Shown here: positions 17,401-27,619 of the stretch, piece after piece
How positions within the stretch are numbered: position 1 is the stretch's first letter
Layout of the letters: every line of letters starts with the position of its first letter
From: Bacteroidota bacterium
Lineage (GTDB): Bacteria > Bacteroidota > Bacteroidia > Bacteroidales > F082
Direction: 5' to 3'
Length of the DNA stretch: 64,000 nucleotides
Assembly: GCA_018816765.1 (NCBI GenBank)
Contig: JAHIUX010000063.1
Span: 1-64,000, forward strand
The notes under the pieces: generated by a model
What the model was told of the DNA's origin: nothing
What the model saw: the letters and a program-made list of their open reading frames with translations, nothing else
The model's database searches: none
Position numbers and translations under genes: made by a program

Positions 17401-17541
17401 GACCTGTAGCTTATAGGCTGTCGAAATGTACTCTCCGCAATCCCACCAGCTGGCTGTCGGTTCTAGCGTCATCAGGTAAACGATGGTGGCAATCAGAAAT
17501 ACTGCCCATCCTACCAGGTTATTCAATTTTTTAAACATCAT
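14479..17541 (-). CDS. DUF2723 family giant membrane protein (GT-C-like)
   Basis: 1020 residues. The start is ATG at 17541 or the adjacent ATG at 17538. The N-terminus carries the DUF2723 signature TLEPTASWWDCGEYI and VGHPPGAPLFQMLGR (about residues 25-60). About a dozen membrane spans fill the first 620 residues, followed by a soluble periplasmic-like region and a C-terminal helical repeat part (about 900-1010). The layout is that of GT-C glycosyltransferases: multi-pass membrane part with an acidic residue in the first loop (here DCGE), then an extracytoplasmic domain. The family is nearly universal in Bacteroidota, but its acceptor has not been established to my knowledge. It is monocistronic with its own promoter and terminator. 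Confidence 0.8.
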   Translation of the reverse strand: MMFKKLNNLVGWAVFLIATIVYLMTLEPTASWWDCGEYISTAYKLQVGHPPGAPLFQMLGRFFSLFAMGDLSKVALMINVMSALSSSFTILFLFWTITLLSRKFVKVGDDEGLTGNVVAVLGAGAVGALAYTFSDSFWFSAVEGEVYAMSSFFTAVTFWAILKWERVADEPHNFRWLLFIAYLIGLSIGVHMLNLLAIPAIVYVYYFKKYKPEPKGFILAGVVSLMILGFVMSLIIPMIVKLAGLFELFFVNTLGLPFNTGTVIYFGLLIGLIVYGLKYTHQRAKVVLNTAILAFTFILIGYSSFFLLIIRANANTPINENDPKDAISMLSYLNREQYGDWPLLYGQYYTAPIESYEDGSPVYVRDDKKGKYVITDNRNGTKAVYDSRFSTIFPRMYSNQKPSHIRIYKQYGGDQGIPIRTTKPDGTSEVIYRPTFGENLKFFFSYQVSHMYMRYFMWNFVGRQNDIESQGEIENGNWISGINAIDSIRLGDQSNLPESMKNPARATFFFLPLLLGIFGLVFHFMRDPKDTWVVFLMFILTGLAIVVYLNQTPYQPRERDYAYAGSFYAFAIWIGMGVLFLYDLLGNKMGKSAVTALAVCLVTLVLVPGVMAVQGWEGHDRSGKYAASDFAKSYLAQCAPEGIVFTNGDNDTFPLWYVQEVENFRTDLRVVNYMLASGDWYVHQVGKKVYDSERLPLTLKPEQYNKGINEYIPVLERVQGPVELKELINFVASDSDQTKVPLQSGERINYFPTTKVKLTIDKDAVIRSGTVPESMRDLIVSEITWEIKQNGLFKNDLMLLDLIASNNWQRPIYFTNPNSVSKVLNVDKYCHMEGMVYRFIPVLATDYVQNLGGVYTDGSWELLMNKAKWGNLEHPDVTIDRESYRNSSMAKQSYVRLAQALVNEGKPDSATQVLDKGIAFFPNSKVTYDYYMLPWIEIYFKANKNEKGAEMSRQLMNRYLDDLRYYNSVGQSYSTYYEHNIQEAMAVLQRLAQMADEYKQTDLAKELQDAFSAQVSLMGY

Positions 17542-17596
17542 TGTTTATGAGGGTTTTATGAAAATATGATTCTTTGGCGAAAGTAAACATATAAGG

Positions 17597-17604
17597 CAAA
17601 ATTA
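17597..17604 (-). promoter_or_regulatory. -7 promoter box TAATTTTG for the DUF2723 gene
   Basis: Perfect TAnnTTTG on the minus strand, about 56 bp upstream of the start at 17541. Confidence 0.5.
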
Positions 17605-17973
17605 CGGCGAATTATCCTATATGATTAACATTTTTTAACCGCAGATATATTTTAGCCTGAAGCCCATGACGTTCTGCCTCGTTATCAGGATAAGCAAAGG
17701 CAGGCCAGAGCAGCAGGAAGTGCAGCCTTCTGTCGAAACAGCAGTATCGGATGCGCAGTTTTAAGCAATCAAATTGTATACCTGTTCACCCTTACAGTAC
17801 TAAAGGCCATAATCGAAAAACGCAAATGTGCCTGAAAATTCAACAAATTCGCCCTCTGTTTCGGGTAGCATCCTTTGTCTTAAGCACAAAAAAAGGCTCG
17901 ATTAATACTGTCAGGCAGTGCATTTTGCGGCATGAAGGCACCTAGCGGGTTAAAATTTTCATTTCACTGACTA

Positions 17974-18002
17974 TTTGAATGTAAAAAATATTACTATTTT
18001 TG
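17974..18002 (+). promoter_or_regulatory. Promoter TTTG - 17 bp - TATTTTTG for tRNA-Gln
   Basis: The -33 TTTG at 17974-17977 and -7 TATTTTTG at 17995-18002 both match the Bacteroidota consensus. The mature tRNA begins 24 bp downstream. Confidence 0.65.
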
Positions 18003-18025
18003 CAACCGCTTTTAGCGATTTACGC

Positions 18026-18096
18026 TGTCCAATGGTGTAATGGTAGCACTGCAGATTTTGGTTCTGCCTGTCTAGGTTCGAATCCTGGTTGGACAA
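18026..18096 (+). tRNA. tRNA-Gln (anticodon UUG)
   Basis: 71 nt folding as a cloverleaf. The acceptor stem TGTCCAA pairs with TTGGACA, with discriminator A at 18096. The anticodon stem is GCAGA/TCTGC around the loop TTTTGGT, giving anticodon TTG (reads CAA, Gln). The T-arm contains GGTTCGAATCC. CCA is not encoded. It has its own promoter and is closed by a terminator directly downstream, so it is transcribed separately from rimP-nusA-infB. Confidence 0.95.
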
Positions 18097-18104
18097 CAAT
18101 GGGG

Positions 18105-18136
18105 AAACCTGTTACACGGCGTAACAGGTTTTTTTG
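18105..18136 (+). terminator. Intrinsic terminator after tRNA-Gln
   Basis: 11-bp perfect stem AAACCTGTTAC/GTAACAGGTTT (18105-18115 with 18121-18131), 5-nt loop, followed by a T-tract. Confidence 0.85.
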
Positions 18137-18226
18137 TTCACACATTTTTAAAAAATCCACCGCTTGCCGGAAACGTAAACAGTGGATTTTTAAGTGGCTG
18201 AAAGAAGAATATTTTTTTCCAAATGC

Positions 18227-18255
18227 TTGGAATTAACCAAAATATTGTACTTTTG
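18227..18255 (+). promoter_or_regulatory. Promoter TTG - 18 bp - TACTTTTG for rimP-nusA-infB
   Basis: -33 TTG at 18227-18229 and perfect -7 TACTTTTG at 18248-18255. Transcription should begin near 18262, giving a leader of about 60 nt that contains the hairpin at 18290-18313. Confidence 0.65.
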
Positions 18256-18289
18256 CAGCAGCTTTTCGGATCAATGAACAAGAAATGGT

Positions 18290-18313
18290 GAGGGGACAAA
18301 AGTCCCCTCTTTT
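18290..18313 (+). terminator. Attenuator-like terminator hairpin in the rimP leader
   Basis: Perfect 8-bp GC-rich stem GAGGGGAC/GTCCCCTC with an AAAA loop, followed by TTTTATT. It lies about 28 nt after the predicted transcription start and 12 bp before the rimP ATG, so it would end transcription before the operon unless antiterminated. NusA, encoded in this operon, stimulates pausing at hairpins and is the obvious candidate for feedback (inference). Confidence 0.65.
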
Positions 18314-18324
18314 ATTAAAAAAAT

Positions 18325-18789
18325 ATGATAAACCGAGATCAGATCATCAGCTGGGCCAACGAGGCGCTTGAGGGCACCGACAGGTTCGTTGTGGATATCC
18401 TGATAAAAAACAGGGATACCATACTAGTATTTCTCGACGCTGATACTTCAGTCAACATTGATGATTGTGTGTTGGTAAGCCGCGCCATTGAAGGAAAACT
18501 CGATCGGGACGAACAGGATTTCGAATTAAGGGTTTCATCAGCAGGTGCCGATCAACCCTTTAACATGTTGCGTCAATACAGAAAAAACATTGGCCGTTCA
18601 TTGGAAATTACCTGTAATGACGAAAGCATCGTCACCGGTAAATTGCTTGAGGTGGATGAGCAATCCATCACCATCGAATCGTTTGTGCAGAAAAAACAAC
18701 ATAAGATGAAGAAGGAAGAAGCCGGCGATAAGCTCTCTCTGGCGCTTTCCGACATCAAAGAATCAAAAGTAATCATCAGTTTTCATTAA
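18325..18789 (+). CDS. rimP: Ribosome maturation factor RimP
   Basis: 154 residues, the usual size. It assists 30S subunit assembly. The N-terminal domain (about 1-80) has the conserved core ILVFLDADTSVNIDDCVLVSRAIE (key residues D-x-D-x-x-x-x-I-D-D-C and SR.IE), here with the acidic stretch EQDFELRVSSAGADQPF (pattern YxLEVSSPGxDRPL). The C-terminal SH3-like barrel (about 90-152) contains GKLLEVDEQSITIE. The gene order rimP-nusA-infB is widely conserved. It is the first gene of this operon, behind a promoter and an attenuator-like hairpin, and 35 bp before nusA. Confidence 0.92.
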   Translation: MINRDQIISWANEALEGTDRFVVDILIKNRDTILVFLDADTSVNIDDCVLVSRAIEGKLDRDEQDFELRVSSAGADQPFNMLRQYRKNIGRSLEITCNDESIVTGKLLEVDEQSITIESFVQKKQHKMKKEEAGDKLSLALSDIKESKVIISFH

Positions 18790-18824
18790 AGTACGTTTTA
18801 TAATCACTTAGTTTTCATTCAACA

Positions 18825-20060
18825 ATGGACAACATCAATTTAGTAGAAAGCTTCTCAGAGTTTAAAGAATTTAAGAACATCGACAGGGAGATGATGATGC
18901 GCATCCTCGAAGATGTTTTCAGGGCTATGCTGATCAAAAAATACGGCTCCGACAACAATTTTGACATTATCGTAAACATCGACAAAGGTGACCTTGAAAT
19001 ATGGCACAACCGTCAGATTGTTGAAGATGATGAAGTTGAAGATGCCACAACACAGATCGCCCTCTCTGAAGCCATTAAAATTGAACCCGATTTTGAAGTG
19101 GGTGAGGAAGTTTCTGAAGCCATCAAGATTAAGGATTTTGGTCGCCGTGAGATTCTTACCATCCGCCAGAACCTTGTTTCAAAGATTCTGGAATATGAAA
19201 AAGACAGCGTGTATCAGAAATACAAAGAGAAAGTTGGCGAAATCATCACCGGTGAGGTTTACCAGGTTTGGCGTCGCGAGATTCTTGTGCTTGATGATGA
19301 AGGCATCGAACTGATGTTGCCCAAATCGGAACAGATTCCGACCGATTTTTACCGCAAAGGCGATACCATCCGTGCCGTCGTACTGAAGGTTGAGATGCAG
19401 AACAACACCCCGCACATCATCCTGTCGCGCACTTCTGAGATTTTCCTGCAACGCCTGTTCGAATCCGAAGTTCCCGAAGTATACGATGGCCTGATCACTA
19501 TTCGGCGTATCGTGCGCGAACCCGGCCAGCGGGCCAAGATTGCCGTTGAATCCTACGACGACCGCATCGACCCGGTTGGTGCTTGCGTTGGGATGAAAGG
19601 ATCGCGTATCCATGGCATCGTAAGGGAGTTGAAAAATGAAAATATCGATGTGATCAATTTCACCAACAACCCCAGCCTGTTCATTACCCGTGCCCTCAGT
19701 CCGGCTAAGATAAGCTCAATTCACCTCGATGACGAAAACAAACGCGCCGAAGTGTATATGAAACCCGACCAGGTGAGTCTGGCCATCGGAAAAGGCGGTT
19801 TCAACATCAAGCTCGCCGGAAAACTTACCGGCTATGAGATTGACGTTTACCGCGATACTGACTCCGATTCAGAAGACGTTGATTTGATGGAATTTAACGA
19901 TGAAATTGATCAGTGGATCATCGATCAGCTCAGGAACATTGGCTGCGACACCGCCAAAAGCGTGTTGGAGCTGAGCGTAGAGGAACTCGAATCACGTACT
20001 GACCTTGAACTGGAAACCATACAGGAGGTCGTTCGCATTCTGAAGGCCGAGTTCGAATAA
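18825..20060 (+). CDS. nusA: Transcription termination/antitermination factor NusA
   Basis: 411 residues. In order: the NusA N-terminal RNA-polymerase-binding domain (about 1-130), an S1 RNA-binding domain (about 132-200, GEIITGEVYQV..LPKSEQIP), and two KH domains (about 205-345, with DPVGACVGMKGSRIHGIVREL and AIGKGGFNIKLA as the GxxG-type loops). A short C-terminal helical part follows (about 360-411). The long acidic repeats of E. coli NusA are absent, as is usual in Bacteroidota. Binds RNA polymerase and nascent RNA to modulate pausing. Second gene of the operon; it may feed back on the leader hairpin. Confidence 0.95.
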   Translation: MDNINLVESFSEFKEFKNIDREMMMRILEDVFRAMLIKKYGSDNNFDIIVNIDKGDLEIWHNRQIVEDDEVEDATTQIALSEAIKIEPDFEVGEEVSEAIKIKDFGRREILTIRQNLVSKILEYEKDSVYQKYKEKVGEIITGEVYQVWRREILVLDDEGIELMLPKSEQIPTDFYRKGDTIRAVVLKVEMQNNTPHIILSRTSEIFLQRLFESEVPEVYDGLITIRRIVREPGQRAKIAVESYDDRIDPVGACVGMKGSRIHGIVRELKNENIDVINFTNNPSLFITRALSPAKISSIHLDDENKRAEVYMKPDQVSLAIGKGGFNIKLAGKLTGYEIDVYRDTDSDSEDVDLMEFNDEIDQWIIDQLRNIGCDTAKSVLELSVEELESRTDLELETIQEVVRILKAEFE

Positions 20061-20105
20061 AATTGCTAATTTTACACAATTATTTTTAATCTGATAATTT
20101 TGAAT

Positions 20106-23100
20106 ATGTCCGAAGGCTCTGTAACATCAACCCGCCTAAGTAAAGCAGCCCGGGAATTTAACATCGGCACGTCTACCATCGTAGAGTTCCTGTTAAAAAA
20201 GGGGTTTCAGGTTGACTCAAACCCGAACACCCGAATCACTCCTGAGATGTATGCTCTGCTTTTGAAGGAGTTTCAGGCTGAAAAGCAGGTGAAAGAAGAA
20301 GCGCAAAAGATTGGTATTGACCATTCAGGCCGTAAAACCATTACTGCTGAACATGTGGTTAACCGTACTGATGCCGACGAAGATGAAGATGTCGACACCG
20401 ATGAACTCATCATCAAAAATGTCACGAGCAACTATGTGGACATTAAGCACCAAAAAGCCGAAAAAGCTGAACCTGAAAAACCTGCTCCAAAACCTGAAGC
20501 AGCACCGGCACCAGCTGTTGTAAAACCGGTTGAACCCAAGGTTGAAGCCGTTAAACTACCTGTGGCTGAGCCAAAATCGGTTGATCCGGTGGCAGAAAAA
20601 CCAGCGGCAGCACCAAAGGCCGTCGAAGAACAACCCAAAGCAGTTGTTCAGCCTAAAGAAGCCGAACCTCAGCCCAAGACAACGATCATTGAAAAGCCAG
20701 TCGTAGCCGAATCAGCACCAATAGATACGGTGGAAACTGAACCTGCTCAGGAAGCCGGGAAAGCAGATGGGGAATTAAAAATCGTCGGTAGGATTGACCT
20801 CGACAGCCTGAACCAACGGACCAAGCCCGATCGCAAATCAAAAGCACAGAAATTAAAAGAGGCCGAAGATAAACGCCAGGCACAAAAAGACCAGAAAACC
20901 GTAAGGAAACAAGAACCTGAGCCTGTAGCTGCTCCGGAAGCCGTGACGACTGAAGAAGTGGTTAAACCGGCAGCTGCTGAAGTTGCAGCCGAGCCAGTGC
21001 AGGATATCAGGAATACAGAGCGTGCCATCAACTTTATGCCCACTGAGGTCAGAAAACTTGAAGGACCAAAAATCCTCGACAAGATTGAACTGCCTGTTGA
21101 ACGCAAAGGAAAAGCCAAGCCCGTTGCTTCGTCCACCGAGGACAAGCTTGGTGCTGCAAAGAAGAAAAAACGCAAACGTATCCGCAACAACAAGGTTCAG
21201 GAAGCAGATAACAAGCCCAAACCCGCTGAAAAAGATCAGCCGGCACGTAAAGGTAAGCTCCATATACCTGCTGTGCGCAAAGAAGATAAACCTGAACTGA
21301 CCGAGGAAGATATCCAGCGTCAGATCAAAGAAACACTTGCCCGCTTATCCCCACTGGGCAAATCAAAGACATCGAAACACCGCAGGCAGAAACGCGAAAG
21401 TGTGTCGCACTCAATGCAGGAAGAAATGGCCCGCCGCGAACAGGATAGCACCAAGCTCAAGGTCACCGAGTTTGTGACTGCAAATGAGCTGGCAACCATG
21501 ATGAACGTTCCGGTTAATAAGGTCATTGCAACATGTATGAGCCTCGGACTGTTTGTTTCAATCAACCAGCGACTCGACGCAGAAACCCTTACCCTTGTTG
21601 CCGAAGAATTTGGCTTCCAGGTTGAATTTGTCAGCGCTGAGTTGCAGGAAGCCATCAATGAATCGGAAGAAGAAGACAATATTGAAGACCTCGAAGAAAG
21701 GGCTCCCATCGTTACGGTTATGGGACACGTTGACCATGGCAAGACCCTGCTGCTCGACTACATCCGCAAATCGAATGTGGTAGCGGGCGAAGCCGGGGGG
21801 ATTACCCAGCATATTGGCGCTTACGAAGTGTTTAACGAAAATGGCCGGAAAATCACTTTCCTCGACACTCCGGGCCACGAAGCGTTTACTGCCATGCGTG
21901 CCAGGGGAGCGAAAATTACTGACGTAGCCATTATCGTGATTGCTGCTGACGACAGTGTGATGCCTCAGACTGTTGAAGCCATCAACCATGCCCAGGCTGC
22001 CGGTGTACCGATTGTGTTTGCATTCAATAAAATTGACAAGCCTTCAGCCAATGCCGAACGCATCAGGGAGCAGCTTGCCAATATGAATATACTTGTTGAA
22101 GATTGGGGTGGAAAATATCAATGCCAGGAAGTATCAGCCAAATCAGGCCTAGGCGTTGACCAACTACTCGAAAAAGTATTGCTTGAGGCCGAAATTCTGG
22201 AACTGAAAGGCAATGCTGTAAAACCTGCCAAAGGTACCGTGATCGAATCCTCGCTCGACAAAGGTCGTGGCTATGTGGCCAAAATCCTTGTGCAGGATGG
22301 CACGATGCGCATTGGCGACATTGTCCTTGCCGGAGCAACATTTGGTAAGGTGAAAGCCATGTTTAACGAGCGCAATAAACTCATCAAGGAAGCTGGACCA
22401 GCAACACCATTGTTGTTGCTTGGTCTCAACGGAGCGCCTCAGGCTGGCGACAGTTTCAATGTGATGTTAGATGAAAAAGAAGCCAAAAACATTGCGTTCA
22501 AACGTCAGCAACTGCAGCGCGAGCAGGGATTACGCACACAGAAACACATTACCCTCGACGAAATTGGCCGCCGCATTGCCATCGGCGACTTCAAGGAGCT
22601 TAACCTGATTGTGAAAGCCGACGTTGATGGTTCTGTTGAAGCACTGTCTGACTCACTGCTCAAGCTGACCACGAAAGAGGTTCAGGTGAATGTGATCCAC
22701 AAATCAGTGGGTGCCATCACCGAATCGGATATCCTGCTGGCCTCAGCCTCAAATGCCATTGTGATCGGATTCCAGGTGCGACCAAGCCTCAGCGCACGCA
22801 AGCTGGCCGAACAGGAAGAAATCGACATCAGGCTCTACTCCATCATTTATCAGGCCATCGAAGAAATCAAGGCTGCCATCGAAGGTATGCTGTCGCCTGA
22901 AATAGAAGAGGTGATTACCTGCAATGTGGAAGTCAGGGAAATATTCAAAATTTCGAAGGTGGGTACCATTGCCGGCTGTATGGTGCTTGACGGAAAGGTT
23001 AACCGCAATGTGAAAATCAGGTTGATCCGCGATGGCATTGTGATTTACTCTGGCAGCCTGGGATCGCTGAAACGTTTCAAGGACGACGTGAAAGAGGTTT

Positions 23101-23204
23101 CTGCCGGATACGAATGCGGATTGAACATCGATGGTTTCAACGACATTAAGGTTGGCGACATTGTTGAGGGCTATACCGAGCGCGAAGTTTCAAGAAAACT
23201 GTAA
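20106..23204 (+). CDS. infB: Translation initiation factor IF-2
   Basis: 1032 residues. A short IF2_N-like helix-turn region (about 8-60, [20 protein letters not shown]) precedes a long low-complexity Lys/Pro/Ala/Glu-rich linker (about 110-400), typical of Bacteroidota IF-2. A second IF2_N follows (about 450-505). The G domain begins near 535 with [13 protein letters not shown] (P-loop), then [11 protein letters not shown] (G3) and FNKIDK (G4). Domains II to IV complete the C-terminus. Delivers initiator tRNA to the 30S subunit. The ATG at 20106 is used; an upstream TTG at 20100 is in frame. The linker in antisense creates long false open frames. Last gene of the operon, closed by a terminator at 23212-23243. 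Confidence 0.96.
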   Translation: MSEGSVTSTRLSKAAREFNIGTSTIVEFLLKKGFQVDSNPNTRITPEMYALLLKEFQAEKQVKEEAQKIGIDHSGRKTITAEHVVNRTDADEDEDVDTDELIIKNVTSNYVDIKHQKAEKAEPEKPAPKPEAAPAPAVVKPVEPKVEAVKLPVAEPKSVDPVAEKPAAAPKAVEEQPKAVVQPKEAEPQPKTTIIEKPVVAESAPIDTVETEPAQEAGKADGELKIVGRIDLDSLNQRTKPDRKSKAQKLKEAEDKRQAQKDQKTVRKQEPEPVAAPEAVTTEEVVKPAAAEVAAEPVQDIRNTERAINFMPTEVRKLEGPKILDKIELPVERKGKAKPVASSTEDKLGAAKKKKRKRIRNNKVQEADNKPKPAEKDQPARKGKLHIPAVRKEDKPELTEEDIQRQIKETLARLSPLGKSKTSKHRRQKRESVSHSMQEEMARREQDSTKLKVTEFVTANELATMMNVPVNKVIATCMSLGLFVSINQRLDAETLTLVAEEFGFQVEFVSAELQEAINESEEEDNIEDLEERAPIVTVMGHVDHGKTLLLDYIRKSNVVAGEAGGITQHIGAYEVFNENGRKITFLDTPGHEAFTAMRARGAKITDVAIIVIAADDSVMPQTVEAINHAQAAGVPIVFAFNKIDKPSANAERIREQLANMNILVEDWGGKYQCQEVSAKSGLGVDQLLEKVLLEAEILELKGNAVKPAKGTVIESSLDKGRGYVAKILVQDGTMRIGDIVLAGATFGKVKAMFNERNKLIKEAGPATPLLLLGLNGAPQAGDSFNVMLDEKEAKNIAFKRQQLQREQGLRTQKHITLDEIGRRIAIGDFKELNLIVKADVDGSVEALSDSLLKLTTKEVQVNVIHKSVGAITESDILLASASNAIVIGFQVRPSLSARKLAEQEEIDIRLYSIIYQAIEEIKAAIEGMLSPEIEEVITCNVEVREIFKISKVGTIAGCMVLDGKVNRNVKIRLIRDGIVIYSGSLGSLKRFKDDVKEVSAGYECGLNIDGFNDIKVGDIVEGYTEREVSRKL

Positions 23205-23211
23205 TCCTTCG

Positions 23212-23241
23212 CTTCCCTGTCTGAAAAGCTGGCAGGGAGTT

Positions 23242-23243
<2 letters not shown>
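23212..23243 (+). terminator. Intrinsic terminator after infB
   Basis: TCCCTG/CAGGGA stem (23214-23219 with 23233-23238) extended by wobble pairs, followed by TTTT. It reaches the 3' end of the convergent purA gene. Confidence 0.6.
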
Positions 23244-24629
<1,386 letters not shown>

Positions 24630-24649
24630 TAACCTATTTTTACAATACG

Positions 24650-24657
24650 CAAAGTTA
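24650..24657 (-). promoter_or_regulatory. -7 promoter box TAACTTTG for purA
   Basis: Perfect TAnnTTTG on the minus strand, giving a leader of roughly 110 nt. It lies between the fur-like gene and purA, suggesting purA has its own promoter. Confidence 0.5.
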
Positions 24658-24741
24658 ACAAACAAACAAGGCAAACCACCAGGCATACGCATTTATTGCC
24701 AACAATTGGCACCCGGAATTTTCAGGAAAATATTGTGTTGA

Positions 24742-25209
24742 TCAGCCGGGCTGTGATGTGGCTGAGTTTTCTGACTCTTCTTTAATCCGGCCGAAAAAGG
24801 TAAGTGAATGATGTGTAACCTCGACTCCAAGTAATTCCTCCACCGATTTCTGGATTTCCTGCAGGCGTGGATCGCAGAACTCAAGCACTTTTCCGTCGAT
24901 CAGGTTCACAAAATGATCGTGCTGTTTGAACTTGAAGCTGCGCTCAAATTGTGCACAGTTGTTGCCAAATTGGTGCTTGGTTACCAGGTTGCAGTCGAGC
25001 AGCAGTTCGATGGTGTTGTATAAGGTAGCCCTGCTCACCCGGTACTTGTTGTTCTTCATCCTGATATACAAGGTCTCTATATCGAAATGACCTTCTGTGG
25101 CATAAATTTCCTTCAGAATTGTATAGCGTTCCGGGGTTTTCCGGTGACCGCGTTGTTCCAGATAATCCGTGAAAATCTTTTTGACAGTTTCGTAAGTATC
25201 TTTTTTCAT
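24742..25209 (-). CDS. Fur-family transcriptional regulator
   Basis: 155 residues. The N-terminal winged helix (about 1-85) shows [16 protein letters not shown] and the recognition region [14 protein letters not shown]. Metal-site residues are GHFDIETLY (about 40-48) and [24 protein letters not shown] (about 92-115). The CxxC pairs of the structural zinc site are absent; the C-terminus reads FFGRIKEES. It could be Fur, PerR or a related sensor, and sequence alone does not decide. Half-sites TTAGAAT and TTAGAAC occur in its own upstream region, and the same motif forms the palindromes at the RIC and flavodoxin promoters, so it is the best local candidate regulator for them (inference). Confidence 0.85.
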   Translation of the reverse strand: MKKDTYETVKKIFTDYLEQRGHRKTPERYTILKEIYATEGHFDIETLYIRMKNNKYRVSRATLYNTIELLLDCNLVTKHQFGNNCAQFERSFKFKQHDHFVNLIDGKVLEFCDPRLQEIQKSVEELLGVEVTHHSLTFFGRIKEESENSATSQPG

Positions 25210-25260
25210 CTCGTTCTAATTGACCACAAAAGCACATACAATTTGGTGTGTAAAGGTATG

Positions 25261-25268
25261 CAAAATTA
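25261..25268 (-). promoter_or_regulatory. -7 promoter box TAATTTTG for the fur-like gene, with flanking half-sites
   Basis: Perfect TAnnTTTG on the minus strand, about 52 bp upstream of the ATG at 25209. ATTCTAA (minus strand; TTAGAAT at 25279-25285 on plus) lies in the -33 region, and TTAGAAC lies directly before the start codon. Both match half of the operator seen at 5398-5416. Confidence 0.5.
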
Positions 25269-25334
25269 TTTTGCTTAATTAGAATGAATAAAAATTATTT
25301 TGACTCACCAAAGTACGAAAATTACCGCCTGGAT

Positions 25335-27575
25335 TTATTGGCTTGTGTCATTAACGCGATCGAGACGGCTGACTTTCCTGATTTCCTTGACTTCCTTAAG
25401 CTTGGTAATCAAATCGTTGAGGTTTTGTACACTATGCACATACACAGTAACAACTGCTTCAACAAGTCCGTTACTGCTTTCGAGTTGTAGGGTGCGTATG
25501 TTCAATCCCAGCTGGTTCGAAATAATGTCGGTGAATTTATTAACGAAACCGATAGCATCGATGCCGGTGATTTTGAGGCCGGCCAAAAAAGATACATTTT
25601 CAGTTTGTCGCCATTTGGCTTTCACAATATTGTTGCCATATTGCGACATCAGCTTCACCGCCACAGGGCAGCTTACCCGGTGAATGTGCATGGGTTCGTC
25701 GGGGAAGACCATTGCCACAACATCATCCCCGGGCAAGGGATTGCAGCAATTGGCCACGGTGTAGTTCAGGTCGCTTACGTTCGCATTTAACAAGGACGGT
25801 TTAGCGGTTTGTTTTTCTTCCACCACTTGTTCCTGCTCGGTTTTAAGCTGTTTTGGCCTGCCGAAAGGATTAGGGAAATAGCGTAAAAATTTTCCTGAGC
25901 GATCTTCCCTGAAGGCGTTTTTTACCTTGTTCAGCGTAATCTTATCAATGGCAGCATAGTAATACAAATCAACCAACCCGCTGATCTGCTCAGCTTCCAT
26001 CAGCTGGCTGTAATTCTTCTTGCTGCTTTCAATATTCAGTTCACTGAAAAGAGATTCAAGTTTTTCGCGGCCCTTTTCCTTGTGCGATTTCCGAAAGTCG
26101 CGGATGGCTTCTTTTAATCGTGACTTGGCCCTGGCGGTGACCAAAAATCCAAACCATTCTTCTTTCGGGCTTTGCACCTTTGATGTAATGATTTCGACCT
26201 GATCGCCTGATTTCAGCGGATGGTTAAGCTGCACGAGCTTCTGGTTCACCTTGGCTCCAATGCACTGGTTTCCAAGATCAGAGTGAATGTTGTAAGCAAA
26301 ATCGAGCGCTGTGGCCCCTTTGGGGAGGGAGATCATTTTTCCCTTAGGGGTGAAGATGAATATTTCGTCAGAAAACAGGTTCAGCTTGAAATTGCTGATG
26401 AATTCGAGTGCTGTATTGTCATCCGTAAGGATGAGTTCGCGCACCTTGCCAAGCCATTCATCAAGCCCGCTCTCGCTGCTTGGTGAATCCTTGTATTTCC
26501 AGTAGGCTGCATAGCCTTTTTCGGCAATTTCATCCATGCGTTCCGACCTGATTTGCACCTCAACCCATTTGCCTTTGCTGCTCATGACAGTTGCATGCAA
26601 TGATTCGTATCCATTGGCTTTTGGCAGCGAAATCCAGTCGCGCAAGCGCTCGTTGTTTGGCCGGTAAACGCTGGTCAGCACCGCATACACCTGCCAGCAT
26701 TCGATTTTCTCCATCGGGCCGGGGCAGTCAACAATGATGCGTACCACATGGGTGTCATGCACATCTTCGAAAGGAATTTCCTTTTTCTTAATCCTTTCCC
26801 TGATGGATGAGATCGACTTTTCGCTGATCACAGCCCTGAATTTCAGGTTCACCCGTTTCAGTGCTTCGCCAACGGGCAGGAGAAAGTCTTCAATAGCCAT
26901 AATTTTTTCTGCCCGGGAGTCATCAAGCTGTTTTTGGATAGTCGCATAAATCTCGGGTTCAGTAAATTTCAGCGAAAGGTCTTCGAGTTCACTTTTTATG
27001 GCGTAGATGCCCAGCCGGTAAGCAAGTGGCGCATACAGAAAAGAGGTCTCCGACGAAATTTTCAACTGCTTTTCGCGTGGCATCGAATCGAGGGTACGCA
27101 TATTGTGCAGCCTGTCGGCCAGCTTGATCAGAATGACACGTACATCATAGGATAAGGTGAGCAGCACCTTACGGAAATTTTCTGCCTGCAGGCTGGAATC
27201 GGCTGAACCTTCGACCAACACATCGAGTTTCGTAAGTCCATCAATGATGCGCGCGATTTGCTCGTCGAACATGGCCTGAATATCAGATATCTTGTATTCG
27301 GTGTCTTCAACCACATCGTGCAGCAAGGCACAAATGATGGATGTACGGCCCAGTCCGATTTCTCCGGCGGCAATGGTTGCCACTTCGAGGGGATGGTAAA
27401 TATAGGGTTCGCCCGAACGGCGACGCATGTCCTTGTGCGCTTCGGCTGCCAGCCTGAAAGCTTTACGCACCATCCACCGGTCAGTGGTGGTTTTACGCGT
27501 ATGCCACACCTCGATCAGGTTTCTGTACCGTCGGAGAATCTCCAATCGTTCGGATGGGCTATACGTCTCGAGCAT
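25335..27575 (-). CDS. Bifunctional (p)ppGpp synthetase/hydrolase (RelA/SpoT, Rsh)
   Basis: 746 residues. The N-terminal HD hydrolase domain (about 30-180) has the metal motif HDVVEDTEY and later KLADRLHNMRTL. The synthetase domain (about 230-350) contains NGYESLHATV and EVQIRSERMDEIAEKGYAAYWKYK. TGS (about 390-450, IFTPKGKMISLPKGATALDFAY) and ACT (about 670-740) domains follow. With HDxxED intact it can probably both make and degrade (p)ppGpp in the stringent response. The ATG at 27575 is preferred to a TTG at 27614, which overlaps a -7 box. The upstream gene runs divergently. Confidence 0.95.
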   Translation of the reverse strand: MLETYSPSERLEILRRYRNLIEVWHTRKTTTDRWMVRKAFRLAAEAHKDMRRRSGEPYIYHPLEVATIAAGEIGLGRTSIICALLHDVVEDTEYKISDIQAMFDEQIARIIDGLTKLDVLVEGSADSSLQAENFRKVLLTLSYDVRVILIKLADRLHNMRTLDSMPREKQLKISSETSFLYAPLAYRLGIYAIKSELEDLSLKFTEPEIYATIQKQLDDSRAEKIMAIEDFLLPVGEALKRVNLKFRAVISEKSISSIRERIKKKEIPFEDVHDTHVVRIIVDCPGPMEKIECWQVYAVLTSVYRPNNERLRDWISLPKANGYESLHATVMSSKGKWVEVQIRSERMDEIAEKGYAAYWKYKDSPSSESGLDEWLGKVRELILTDDNTALEFISNFKLNLFSDEIFIFTPKGKMISLPKGATALDFAYNIHSDLGNQCIGAKVNQKLVQLNHPLKSGDQVEIITSKVQSPKEEWFGFLVTARAKSRLKEAIRDFRKSHKEKGREKLESLFSELNIESSKKNYSQLMEAEQISGLVDLYYYAAIDKITLNKVKNAFREDRSGKFLRYFPNPFGRPKQLKTEQEQVVEEKQTAKPSLLNANVSDLNYTVANCCNPLPGDDVVAMVFPDEPMHIHRVSCPVAVKLMSQYGNNIVKAKWRQTENVSFLAGLKITGIDAIGFVNKFTDIISNQLGLNIRTLQLESSNGLVEAVVTVYVHSVQNLNDLITKLKEVKEIRKVSRLDRVNDTSQ

Positions 27576-27611
27576 AAATTTAAGCTTGGCCTGGCTGTGT
27601 GCAATGACTTG

Positions 27612-27619
27612 CAAAGTTA
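27612..27619 (-). promoter_or_regulatory. -7 promoter box TAACTTTG for the rsh gene
   Basis: Perfect TAnnTTTG on the minus strand, 36 bp upstream of the ATG at 27575. It overlaps an in-frame TTG, which argues against that codon as the start. Confidence 0.5.

Larger units (their letters stand above)
17542..18025. other. Intergenic region before tRNA-Gln
   Basis: 484 bp. It holds the minus-strand promoter of the DUF2723 gene (17597-17604), a nested imperfect hairpin at 17674-17703 (CTGCCT ... AGGCAG enclosing TTATC/GATAA), and the tRNA promoter (17974-18002). A 64-codon open frame at 17751-17945 has no recognisable features and is not called. Confidence 0.55.

Noticed and set aside
17751-17945. 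64-codon open frame upstream of tRNA-Gln
   Set aside because: No promoter, motif or protein-like composition. It lies in a region with hairpins and a tRNA promoter.
20432-21263. Several antisense open frames of 65-148 codons within infB
   Set aside because: They mirror the low-complexity Lys/Pro/Ala/Glu linker of IF-2, which rarely makes stops in the other frames.
24695-24710. Palindrome TTGCCAACAATTGGCA after the fur-like gene as a terminator
   Set aside because: A short stem exists, but it is followed by ATAAAT rather than a T-run on the transcribed strand, so termination cannot be supported.
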